From an uncultured Pelagibacteraceae bacterium (GTDB taxonomy: Bacteria > Pseudomonadota > Alphaproteobacteria > Pelagibacterales > Pelagibacteraceae): a stretch of 64,000 bases of DNA. Below are positions 48,138 to 56,579 of the stretch, in pieces; the first letter of the stretch is position 1; each line of letters starts with the position of its first letter. The position numbers were made by a program, and so were the translations under genes. The stretch lies in assembly GCA_902582235.1 (NCBI GenBank), contig CACHQX010000004.1:53054-117053 (forward strand). The letters run 5' to 3'. Below the pieces are notes generated by a model that had not been told where the DNA came from, did no database searches, and saw only the letters and a list, made by a program, of their open reading frames with translations.

Positions 48138-49957
48138 TGTTTAAAGGTAAATTTATAGACAATCTTCCTAAGATTTATGGAACATACACCGGCGGGTTTA
48201 TTGTTTTCATAATCTTAATGGCGATTGCTGAACAAGCTGGAATGTCGGCGAAGTTAATTGGTATTTTCTTTGTTGCGTTCACAGTTTTAATTTATGCGTT
48301 AATTGGTTACCTATCACGTACAATGCAAACAGATGCATATTACGTAGCTGGAAGACAGGTTCCAACAGTATTCAACGGAATGGCTACTGCAGCAGACTGG
48401 ATGTCTGGTGCTTCATTCGTTGCGATGGCTGGAGGAATTTACTTTAAAGGTTACGGCTATATGGCACTGCTTGTTGGTTGGACGGGTGGATACGTACTAG
48501 TTGCTTCGCTATTAGCACCATACTTAAGAAAGTTTGGTTGCTACACAGTTCCAGATTTTATCGGAACTAGATATGGCGGAAACTTAGCTAGACTATCTGC
48601 GGTAATAGTCTTAACAGTTGCATCATTCACATACGTGACTGCACAGATAAACGCGACAGGAACAATTGCATCAGTTGCACTTGATATTCCTTTCGAGATT
48701 GCTGTGTACGTTGGTCTTGCAAGTATATTGATGTGTTCAATGCTTGGTGGAATGAGAGCAGTTACTTGGACGCAAGTTGCTCAGTACATCGTACTGATTA
48801 TAGCATACTTGTTACCAGTTTTCTGGATCAGTAACAAAATGGGTGCGGGAGTATTTCCACACTTTATGTTAGCAGATGAAGTAGCAAGGATCGCTGAGTT
48901 AGAAGCTCAGTTTGGTCTTGGCGAAATTAAAAACTCTGCAGCTGACCTAAAACAGGTGCCAAAAGGCTTAGCAGGTATAACTAAAGCGCACGCAGAAGTT
49001 AACACAACACCTTGGAAATTTATTTCATTAGCGGTTTGTATGATGGCTGGAACAGCTTCATTACCACACGTTATGATGAGATATTTCACAACTCCAAGTG
49101 TGAAAGCTGCAAGAAGATCAGTAGGTTGGTCACTATTCTTTATATTCCTACTATACTCTTCAGCACCAATGTTAGCGACTTTGTCTAAACTATCACTAAT
49201 GGATCCAAATTTAGCTACTGGAATTATTGGTAAATCAATTGCTGAAGTTCAAGCGATTGACTGGTATCAAAACTGGAACCAAGCAAACTTAATGTTTGTA
49301 AGCGACTTTAACGGAAATGGAACACTTGAATTGAACGAGTTTTTCATGGGTGGTAAAGCCGTTGTATTGGCTACTCCAGAGATAGCAGGATTACCATATG
49401 TAATTTCTGGTCTAGTTGCTGCTGGAGGTATGGCTGCTGCCATGTCAACAGCTGACGGATTAGTGTTAGCGATATCAAATGCTCTATCGCATGACGTTTA
49501 CTACAAGATGATTAACCCTAAAGCAGAGACAGCGAAAAGACTTATCGTTGCAAGGGTATTACTTGTATTAATTGGTTTTGCAGGAGCAACAATTGCAGCT
49601 CTTGAGATTCAAGGTATCTTAGGTTCAGTCATCTGGGCTTTTGACTTTGCGATGTCAGGATTGTTCTTCCCACTTGTATTAGGAGTATGGTGGAAGAGAG
49701 CTAATGCTCAAGGAGCAGTCGCTGGAATGTTAGGTGGTTTAATTGCTGGTACAGCATATCTAATTGCTGTAAGAAGTGGTTACCCTGGATTCTGGGGAGT
49801 TACTCAATTAACATTTGGTATTGTTGGATCTTTAGTAAGCTTAGTATTAATGGTGGTAGTCAGCTTGATGACTAAAGCACCTGATGCTGCTACTCAAAGA
49901 ATGGTTGACGAAGTACGAATACCTAGCGGTAAAGCGATACTTGGTAAACAACACTAA
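48137..49957 (+). CDS. sodium:solute symporter family protein (acetate permease ActP/VC_2705-like)
   Basis: DAYYVAGRQVPTVFNGMATAADWMSGASFVAMAGGIYFKGYGYMALLVGWTGGYVL, SLPHVMMRYFTTPSVKAARRSVGWSL, MAAAMSTADGLVLAISNALSHDVYY. Confidence 0.94.
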   Translation: MFKGKFIDNLPKIYGTYTGGFIVFIILMAIAEQAGMSAKLIGIFFVAFTVLIYALIGYLSRTMQTDAYYVAGRQVPTVFNGMATAADWMSGASFVAMAGGIYFKGYGYMALLVGWTGGYVLVASLLAPYLRKFGCYTVPDFIGTRYGGNLARLSAVIVLTVASFTYVTAQINATGTIASVALDIPFEIAVYVGLASILMCSMLGGMRAVTWTQVAQYIVLIIAYLLPVFWISNKMGAGVFPHFMLADEVARIAELEAQFGLGEIKNSAADLKQVPKGLAGITKAHAEVNTTPWKFISLAVCMMAGTASLPHVMMRYFTTPSVKAARRSVGWSLFFIFLLYSSAPMLATLSKLSLMDPNLATGIIGKSIAEVQAIDWYQNWNQANLMFVSDFNGNGTLELNEFFMGGKAVVLATPEIAGLPYVISGLVAAGGMAAAMSTADGLVLAISNALSHDVYYKMINPKAETAKRLIVARVLLVLIGFAGATIAALEIQGILGSVIWAFDFAMSGLFFPLVLGVWWKRANAQGAVAGMLGGLIAGTAYLIAVRSGYPGFWGVTQLTFGIVGSLVSLVLMVVVSLMTKAPDAATQRMVDEVRIPSGKAILGKQH

Positions 49958-49968
49958 ATAATTACTTT

Positions 49969-50002
49969 CGAAGGGGCGAAAATTCGCCCCTTCAATCTTT
50001 TT
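49969..50002 (+). terminator. Rho-independent terminator after the symporter gene
   Basis: GAAGGGGCGAA-AA-TTCGCCCCTTC (49970-49993) followed by a T-rich run. Confidence 0.9.
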
Positions 50003-50008
50003 AAATTC

Positions 50009-50359
50009 ATGTACGCAAATTTTCATCCAATGGTTTATTTAATCGACTACGTCATGGGCGTAATTATGTGGACACTAATTGGAAGAGTTGCGATGAACAT
50101 ATTTCAAAGAGAGGACTCTAATTTCTTCTTTATGAAGATATTTGTGAAGATGACTGATCCATTTATAAGAATATTTGCATTTATCACTCCGTCCTTCATC
50201 ATAAAGCCTTTGGTGCCACTTTATGTTGCTTGGTTCTTCTATATGTTTAGATTTTACTTAATGCCTTATCTATTAGGCTATTCTGTAATGGGAATGTTGT
50301 CATTTCCATTAGAAAGTGAAATTGCTATTCAGATATACCAAATTTTCGGTAAAAATTGA
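50009..50359 (+). CDS. YggT-like/uncharacterised small membrane protein
   Basis: MYANFHPMVYLIDYVMGVIMWTLIGRVAMNIF...MTDPFIRIFAFITPSFIIKPLVPLYVAWFFYMFRFYLMPYLL: YggT-like pattern. Confidence 0.7.
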   Translation: MYANFHPMVYLIDYVMGVIMWTLIGRVAMNIFQREDSNFFFMKIFVKMTDPFIRIFAFITPSFIIKPLVPLYVAWFFYMFRFYLMPYLLGYSVMGMLSFPLESEIAIQIYQIFGKN

Positions 50360-50402
50360 TTCAAAAAAAAAACAAAAATTGATACTAGTATTCTAAGTAT
50401 CA

Positions 50403-51062
50403 ATGAAAAAAATTCAAATATCTCCATCAATTCTTTCAGCTGATTTCAGTAATTTAGAAAAAGATATAAAGAAACTTGAAACGGCAGGAGCAGACATGAT
50501 TCATGTAGATGTGATGGATGGTCACTTTGTGCCCAATATTACTATTGGTCCACCTGTTATTAAAGCGCTGAGAAGCAAAACTTCACTTCCATTTGACGTT
50601 CATTTAATGATTAGTCCAGTTCATAAATATATAAAGGATTTTGCAAATGCAGGAGCAGATATTATTACAATTCATCCAGAGGCTACTCCTAATTTACAAG
50701 AGTCCATTGATGAAATAAGAAGTTTTAAAAAAAAAGTAGGCATATCTTTAAATCCAGATACTAAAATTGATATTGTTGAAGATTACTTAGATAAAGTAGA
50801 TCTAATACTTATCATGAGTGTTTATCCAGGTTTTGGTGGTCAAAAATTTATATCTGATGTTTTAGAAAAAATTAAAAGCTTAAAAAATTTAAAAGATAAA
50901 AAAAAATTAAATTTTGATATTGAAGTTGATGGTGGAATTAATTTTTCAAATTTCAAATCAGTAATTGATGCTGGGGCAAATGTCTTGGTATCAGGGACTA
51001 CAATTTTTAAAGAGAACAATGGAGATATAAAAAAGAATATAGATTTTCTAAAATCGATTTGA
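50403..51062 (+). CDS. rpe: ribulose-phosphate 3-epimerase
   Basis: ISPSILSADFSNLEKDIKKLETAGADMIHVDVMDGHFVPNITIGP, MSVYPGFGGQKFI, VDGGINFSN. Confidence 0.97.
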   Translation: MKKIQISPSILSADFSNLEKDIKKLETAGADMIHVDVMDGHFVPNITIGPPVIKALRSKTSLPFDVHLMISPVHKYIKDFANAGADIITIHPEATPNLQESIDEIRSFKKKVGISLNPDTKIDIVEDYLDKVDLILIMSVYPGFGGQKFISDVLEKIKSLKNLKDKKKLNFDIEVDGGINFSNFKSVIDAGANVLVSGTTIFKENNGDIKKNIDFLKSI

Positions 51063-51068
51063 TTTATC

Positions 51069-52694
51069 ATGATAGCTAAAGAAAAATTTTTGAATAATTC
51101 TCTTTCTTATCTTTATAAACAAATTAGAAAAGTATATCTCAACTCAAATATTTATAACCGGAAGATATCTAGAGTATTTGACGGAGGGTTGAATTATGTT
51201 CCAAATTTGAGTTTACTAAATTGTATTATTAAATCGAAAGAGAGAAATTTTAGGATTGAAGATTTTAGTCTTGAAGATGTTTGGAACAAAATTGATCTTA
51301 ATGATAAAGATTTTAAAAAGATTCATAGTTTTTATTGGTTGTTTACAATTAACTTAAAATCATCAAAAAAAATTACTCAAAATATAATATCGAACTGGAT
51401 TGGAAATTATGAAAGCTATTCACCTAAAAGTTGGGAAACAGATACCTTGGCAAAAAGAATTATTTCATGGATTGCTAATAGCCAGATTACTTATGAAAAC
51501 GCGACAGAAAATTATAAAATTTTATTTTCTAGAAACATTAAAAAACAGGTAAATCATTTAATTAATGAGATTGATAACTCTTCAACTTTAAACGACAAAA
51601 TGTTGGGGTGTGCTGCGATAATTCTTGCCAGTTTATCTTTTAATGGCCAAACAAAATATCTAGACTTTGGACTAAATTTGTTAAAAAAAATTATTAATTC
51701 ATCTTTTGAATTAGATGGATTTCCAAAATCTAGAAGTCCAAGACAACTACTTTTTTACATGAAATATTTGATATTTATAAGGGAACTACTTAGAGACTCA
51801 CAGAATGAAATTCCTGAACATCTAAATGAAATTATCTATTACTTAGGAAAATGTTATGCATTTTTCTTTAAAGAAAATGAAAAGAAATTTTTATTTAATG
51901 GTAATCAAGAAATAAATAACCGTGATTTTCAAAATTTTCTTAAAATCCATGACTATAAATTTAAAAATAACTTAAATTGTTTGGGTGGTTACGCAATTCT
52001 CTCGCATAAAAAAAATTGTTTGGCTATGGATGTTGGATCATCCCCAGAAAAGAAAAATTCATCAGAATATCAATCTGGGGCATTATCTTTTGAATTTTTT
52101 TATGACAATGAAAAACTCATTACTAATTGCGGTTACTATCAAGATTTTAAGCATAAATTAAATATTATTTCAAAATCAACGGCATCACATTCAACTATTT
52201 CAATTGATGACAGTTCTTCATGTTCTTTTTCAAAAAATCCTAATGGTCAAAATTTTCTCAAAAGTAAACTAAAAATATTCGATAAAAAAATAGAGGACGA
52301 TCAAGATAAATGGCATATCTCAGCAAAACATGATGGTTACCAAAAAAAATATGGCCTAAATATTCAAAGAGATCTTATTTTTTTCAAAAATGAAAACAAA
52401 TTTGTTGGAACTGATAAAATTATATCTAAAAGAGGTTTCCAAAATTTGGAGTATGAAATTCGATTCCATCTTATGCCTGGTACAAATGCGATTAAAACAC
52501 AAGATCAAAAATCTATATTAATACAACTAAAAAAATCTGGTTGGAAATTTACTTGTGATAAAGAAATTTTTGATATTGAAAAAGGTCTTTATTTTGGGAG
52601 AAAAAACTCTTTTTCAGAAAATCTAAATATATTTATAAATGGGTTTATCTCGAATGAAGAGGAAGAGATAAATTGGGTGATTGAAAAAATATGA
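51069..52694 (+). CDS. heparinase II/III family protein
   Basis: FGGY-type C-terminal domain (GALSFEFFYDNEKLITNCGYYQDF, STASHSTISIDDSSS); located between rpe and purH. Confidence 0.87.
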   Translation: MIAKEKFLNNSLSYLYKQIRKVYLNSNIYNRKISRVFDGGLNYVPNLSLLNCIIKSKERNFRIEDFSLEDVWNKIDLNDKDFKKIHSFYWLFTINLKSSKKITQNIISNWIGNYESYSPKSWETDTLAKRIISWIANSQITYENATENYKILFSRNIKKQVNHLINEIDNSSTLNDKMLGCAAIILASLSFNGQTKYLDFGLNLLKKIINSSFELDGFPKSRSPRQLLFYMKYLIFIRELLRDSQNEIPEHLNEIIYYLGKCYAFFFKENEKKFLFNGNQEINNRDFQNFLKIHDYKFKNNLNCLGGYAILSHKKNCLAMDVGSSPEKKNSSEYQSGALSFEFFYDNEKLITNCGYYQDFKHKLNIISKSTASHSTISIDDSSSCSFSKNPNGQNFLKSKLKIFDKKIEDDQDKWHISAKHDGYQKKYGLNIQRDLIFFKNENKFVGTDKIISKRGFQNLEYEIRFHLMPGTNAIKTQDQKSILIQLKKSGWKFTCDKEIFDIEKGLYFGRKNSFSENLNIFINGFISNEEEEINWVIEKI

Positions 52695-54238
52695 ATTTAA
52701 AAAAAATTAATCGAGCCCTAATTTCAGTTTCTGACAAATCTGAACTTACAAAAGTTTTAAAAATTCTTAAAAAATTTAAAGTTGAAATATTAAGTTCTGG
52801 AGGTACTTATAAAAAAATTAATAGTCTTGGTTATAAAAGTATTGAAATAAGTGATTTTACTAATTCTCCAGAAATATTAGATGGAAGAGTAAAAACATTA
52901 CATCCAAAGCTTTATGGAGGAATCTTATTCAAAAGGAACAACAAAAAACATCAAAAACAAATTAAAAAAATTGATGTCAAAAAGATAGATTTAGTTATTG
53001 TAAATTTTTATCCTTTTGAAGATACAGTAAAAACAGGAAATGATAAAAAAATAATCGAAAATATCGATATTGGGGGACCAACCTTAGTTCGAGCAGCAGC
53101 AAAAAATTATGAAGATGTAACAGTTATTACAGACACAAATCAATATATTGCACTTCAAAATGAAATGAACAAATATAGAGGATCAACAAGTCTTGATTTT
53201 AGAAAAATATTATCAAGAGACGCTTTTCTTGAAACAGGGTATTACGATACAAAAATTACTGAATATTTGAACAAATCTAATAATTACTCTCCACCACCAA
53301 AAAGAAAATTGATTGGTGGAAATTTAGTTGAAAATTTAAGGTATGGAGAAAATCCTCATCAAGGCGCAAGTGTCTATTCTTTAAATAAAGAAATAAATAT
53401 AAAACAACTAAATGGAAAAAAATTAAGTTACAATAATTATAACGATATTTTTACAGGTATATCCTTATCAAAATCATTTACTAAAGATTATTCGACAGTA
53501 ATTATCAAACATGCAAACCCTTGTGGAGTTGCATTAGATAAAAGAAAAATTAATAGCTATCTAAAAGCATATGAGTGTGACCCCACAAGTGCTTTTGGAG
53601 GTATTATTTCATGTAATTATAAAGTTGATAAAATTGTTGCAAAAGAAATTTCAAGTAAGTTTTATGAAGTAGTTGTTGCTAACGGTTTTGAAAGTGGCGC
53701 TTTAAAAATATTAAAAAGGAAAAAAAATTTAAGATTGATTGACTCTAGTTCATTGAAAGAACTCGATTTTGAACAAAATACATCAATTTTGAATAATTTT
53801 CTTTCGCAGACTTCTGATACTAGGATATTTAAAAAAGGTGACTTTAAAGTTGTCTCTAAAGTTAGACCTTCCAATGAGACTCTGAAAAATCTTTTGTTTA
53901 CATTTAATGTATGTAGATTTGTAAAATCAAATGCAATAGTAATCTCTCAAAATAATTCAACTATTGGAATAGGATCTGGACAACCAAGTAGACTGGATAG
54001 CTGCAAGATCGCTGTTAGTAAAATGAAAAAATTAAGAAAAATTGATAGTAAAGAAAAAGTTGTAGCTGCATCTGACGCTTTTTTTCCTTTTGTAGATGGG
54101 ATTGAAACTTTAGTACAAGCTGGTGTTGAGGCTATAATTCAACCAAGTGGATCTATTAGAGATAAAGAAATTATAAATTTTGCAAATAAAACAAATACTA
54201 TTCTTGTCTTTTCCAAGACAAGACATTTTAAACATTAA
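52691..54238 (+). CDS. purH: bifunctional AICAR formyltransferase/IMP cyclohydrolase
   Basis: ALISVSDKSELTKVLKIL, ILDGRVKTLHPKLYGGIL, IIKHANPCGVA, DAFFPFVDGIE, GVEAIIQPSGSIRDKE. Confidence 0.97.
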   Translation: MNLKKINRALISVSDKSELTKVLKILKKFKVEILSSGGTYKKINSLGYKSIEISDFTNSPEILDGRVKTLHPKLYGGILFKRNNKKHQKQIKKIDVKKIDLVIVNFYPFEDTVKTGNDKKIIENIDIGGPTLVRAAAKNYEDVTVITDTNQYIALQNEMNKYRGSTSLDFRKILSRDAFLETGYYDTKITEYLNKSNNYSPPPKRKLIGGNLVENLRYGENPHQGASVYSLNKEINIKQLNGKKLSYNNYNDIFTGISLSKSFTKDYSTVIIKHANPCGVALDKRKINSYLKAYECDPTSAFGGIISCNYKVDKIVAKEISSKFYEVVVANGFESGALKILKRKKNLRLIDSSSLKELDFEQNTSILNNFLSQTSDTRIFKKGDFKVVSKVRPSNETLKNLLFTFNVCRFVKSNAIVISQNNSTIGIGSGQPSRLDSCKIAVSKMKKLRKIDSKEKVVAASDAFFPFVDGIETLVQAGVEAIIQPSGSIRDKEIINFANKTNTILVFSKTRHFKH

Positions 54239-54573
54239 GAAATTTTATCTATTTTAGCTGCAAGAATGAAGTCACTTTCAGCAAGACCGTTTATAGCGTG
54301 AGTAAAAATTTTAATTTTTGCATATCCCCAACCAAACCAAATATCAGGATGATGACCTTCGCTTTCAGCAATGCCTCCAACTTTGTTGACAAATTCCTGG
54401 CTTTCAAGAAAATTTTTAAATTTAAATTCTTTAATTAAATAATAGTTTTTACTTTCGTCAGGTTTAACATCCCAACCGTCAACTTTTTTAAGATATTTAT
54501 GTATCTCATCAATCTTAAAACTTGGAATTCCACCTTCGCACGGAATACATTTTTTTTCTGCTAAATCACTCAT
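54235..54573 (-). CDS. 4a-hydroxytetrahydrobiopterin dehydratase (pterin-4a-carbinolamine dehydratase)
   Basis: Start MSDLAEKKCIPCEGGIPSF; EFKFKNFLESQEFVNKVGGIAESEGHHPDIWFGWGYAKIKIFTHAINGL. Confidence 0.93.
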   Translation of the reverse strand: MSDLAEKKCIPCEGGIPSFKIDEIHKYLKKVDGWDVKPDESKNYYLIKEFKFKNFLESQEFVNKVGGIAESEGHHPDIWFGWGYAKIKIFTHAINGLAESDFILAAKIDKIS

Positions 54574-54584
54574 AATACTTAAAA

Positions 54585-54659
54585 TGGAGCGGGCAATGGG
54601 ACTTGAACCCACGACCTTCTCGTTGGCAACGAGACGCTCTACCACTGAGCTATGCCCGC
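54585..54659 (-). tRNA. tRNA-Gly (anticodon GCC)
   Basis: GCGGGCATAGCTCAGTGGTAGAGCGTCTCGTTGCCAACGAGAAGGTCGTGGGTTCAAGTCCCATTGCCCGCTCCA; complete cloverleaf, loop TTGCCAA, CCA encoded. Confidence 0.96.
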
Positions 54660-54785
54660 CTATTTAATTAAATTGAAGTTAAAGGCTTTTTAAAAATTAA
54701 GCAAGCGACAAATTGATTGGTCTAAATTAAGAATTCTTTAGGCTTTGGTATAGATATTATTTAAACTCTTTGCTACAATTTATTT

Positions 54786-55430
54786 ATGAATAACGAAACA
54801 AAATTACCGAAAAAAATACCAGTTTTTCCTTTATCAAATTTTATATTTTTTCCAAATACAAGCGCTCCTCTAAATATTTTTGAACCAAGATATATTCAAA
54901 TGATAGACGACAGTATGAAGAGTGACAGGATCATTGGAATGATACAGCCAAAAAAATCTGGGGATACAAAAAAACCTGATCTATTTAAAATTGGATGTAT
55001 GGGAAAAATTACAAGTTTTAATGAGACTGATGATGGTAGGTATATAGTTATCTTAAATGGTTTAATAAGATTTAAAATAATCAATGAAATTGAAAGTGAT
55101 AAATCATATAGAATGTGCGAAGTTGATCATAAAGATTTTGAACAAGACCTTAGTGAGAAAAAGGAACCTATTAAATTTTCAGACTTAAGACTTATCTTTG
55201 ATAATTTAAGATCATTATTTGAAAAGCAGGGTTATTTGATTAATTGGAAAGAATTCGAAAAACAAGACTTAAGTCAAACAATTAATACTTTAGCGATGGC
55301 TTCACCGTTTACGCTTGAAGAAAAACAAATGCTTCTAGAAACAAAGAATCTTAATTATAGAAAAGAAAAATTAGAACAAATAATTAATACATATCTTAAA
55401 GATAACTTTAGTAATAAAACTATTCAGTAA
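54786..55430 (+). CDS. LON peptidase substrate-binding domain protein
   Basis: IPVFPLSNFIFFPNTSAPLNIFEPRYIQMIDDSM, IGCMGKITSFNETDDGRYIVILNGLIRFKI. Confidence 0.93.
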   Translation: MNNETKLPKKIPVFPLSNFIFFPNTSAPLNIFEPRYIQMIDDSMKSDRIIGMIQPKKSGDTKKPDLFKIGCMGKITSFNETDDGRYIVILNGLIRFKIINEIESDKSYRMCEVDHKDFEQDLSEKKEPIKFSDLRLIFDNLRSLFEKQGYLINWKEFEKQDLSQTINTLAMASPFTLEEKQMLLETKNLNYRKEKLEQIINTYLKDNFSNKTIQ

Positions 55431-56519
55431 TTAAAAATTAAATCCCTTATTTGCAAATTTCTCTGAAATTTTCTTTAAGAAAAAACTGTTATCTAAAGTC
55501 TCTGAAATTTTTTTGTTATCTAATATTTTAAATCTGTTTTCTTTTTCAAAAAAATTGTGGATAAAATCAATGCCATACGCAAAAAAGAAATTATTATGTT
55601 TCCTGTCTTTTTCAAAAGCTATGATAGCAGTTGATAGCTCTAAACCTAGATCAATATTCTTTTGAATTTGATCAGTTAAAGATTTTATATCTCTTACTGT
55701 CATGTTAAATCCTTGCCCTGCTAAAGGATGAACTTTATGAAGAGTGTCTCCAAAGGATAAAATATTTTTATAAGTATATTTTTTTGATAAAAAGAAATTT
55801 AACTTAAATTTATCTACATTAAAAAATTTTTTAATTTTATAAAATTTGTTATATTTTTTAACAAGCTCTTTAAATTCATTTTCATTTATATCTAGCTTAT
55901 CGGCTACCGAATAAACTAGGGAAGTTTTCGAATTAGAAATTGGTAAGAAAGCTAAGGGACCCCTTTTTGTAAAAATCTGAACTGATGTATTATTTTTTAA
56001 TTTTTGATGATCAATCACGGAAATATAGGATGTGCTTTTGTAATCTTTTTTTATGTTTTGAAAAAAGAATTTTTTGTTAATAATGTTATTTGTTTCTGAA
56101 TTAACAAAAAATTGAAAATCTTTCTTATTTAATAATTTTAAGTAATCAGAATCCTTTTTGATATTGCTTTCTTTGAAATCTTTTCTTTTCTTTAATTTTT
56201 TATAAACACTGTCAAATAAAAGGTGATTTTTCACTATAAAGAAAAGCGAATTTTTATTATCAAACTTTAAAAAAGTTTCTTTGGAATCATTTTTGTAAAG
56301 AAAAATTTTACTTATTTTTTGACTAATTTTTTCAACATCTAAGTCGTACTTTTTCAAAAACTTAATATTTTCAAGAGATAACCCAATAGTCCTGTTATAG
56401 TTAATTTTTGCTAACTTATTTTTTTTTTGATGGTACAGATGAACTGATATCCCTTTTTTAATTAAAACTTGAGATAAAATTAAGTTCGTTAAGTTTTTTC
56501 CAAATAAGCAAATTTTCAT
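55431..56519 (-). CDS. UbiH/COQ6-like FAD-dependent monooxygenase homologue, divergent
   Basis: LSFGDTLHKVHPLAGQGFNMTVRDIKSLTDQI is the UbiH-family FAD motif; the N-terminal dinucleotide motif is degenerate (MKICLFGKNLTNLILSQ). Start moved from 56540. Confidence 0.8.
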   Translation of the reverse strand: MKICLFGKNLTNLILSQVLIKKGISVHLYHQKKNKLAKINYNRTIGLSLENIKFLKKYDLDVEKISQKISKIFLYKNDSKETFLKFDNKNSLFFIVKNHLLFDSVYKKLKKRKDFKESNIKKDSDYLKLLNKKDFQFFVNSETNNIINKKFFFQNIKKDYKSTSYISVIDHQKLKNNTSVQIFTKRGPLAFLPISNSKTSLVYSVADKLDINENEFKELVKKYNKFYKIKKFFNVDKFKLNFFLSKKYTYKNILSFGDTLHKVHPLAGQGFNMTVRDIKSLTDQIQKNIDLGLELSTAIIAFEKDRKHNNFFFAYGIDFIHNFFEKENRFKILDNKKISETLDNSFFLKKISEKFANKGFNF

Positions 56520-56579
56520 AAATATTTTTAATTTTAACAATAAATATTAAATGATACAAAGTGATAAATTTGATTCTTT

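Noticed and set aside
54574-54645. N-terminal extension of the pterin dehydratase ORF
   Set aside because: It translates through tRNA-Gly; the natural start is at 54573.
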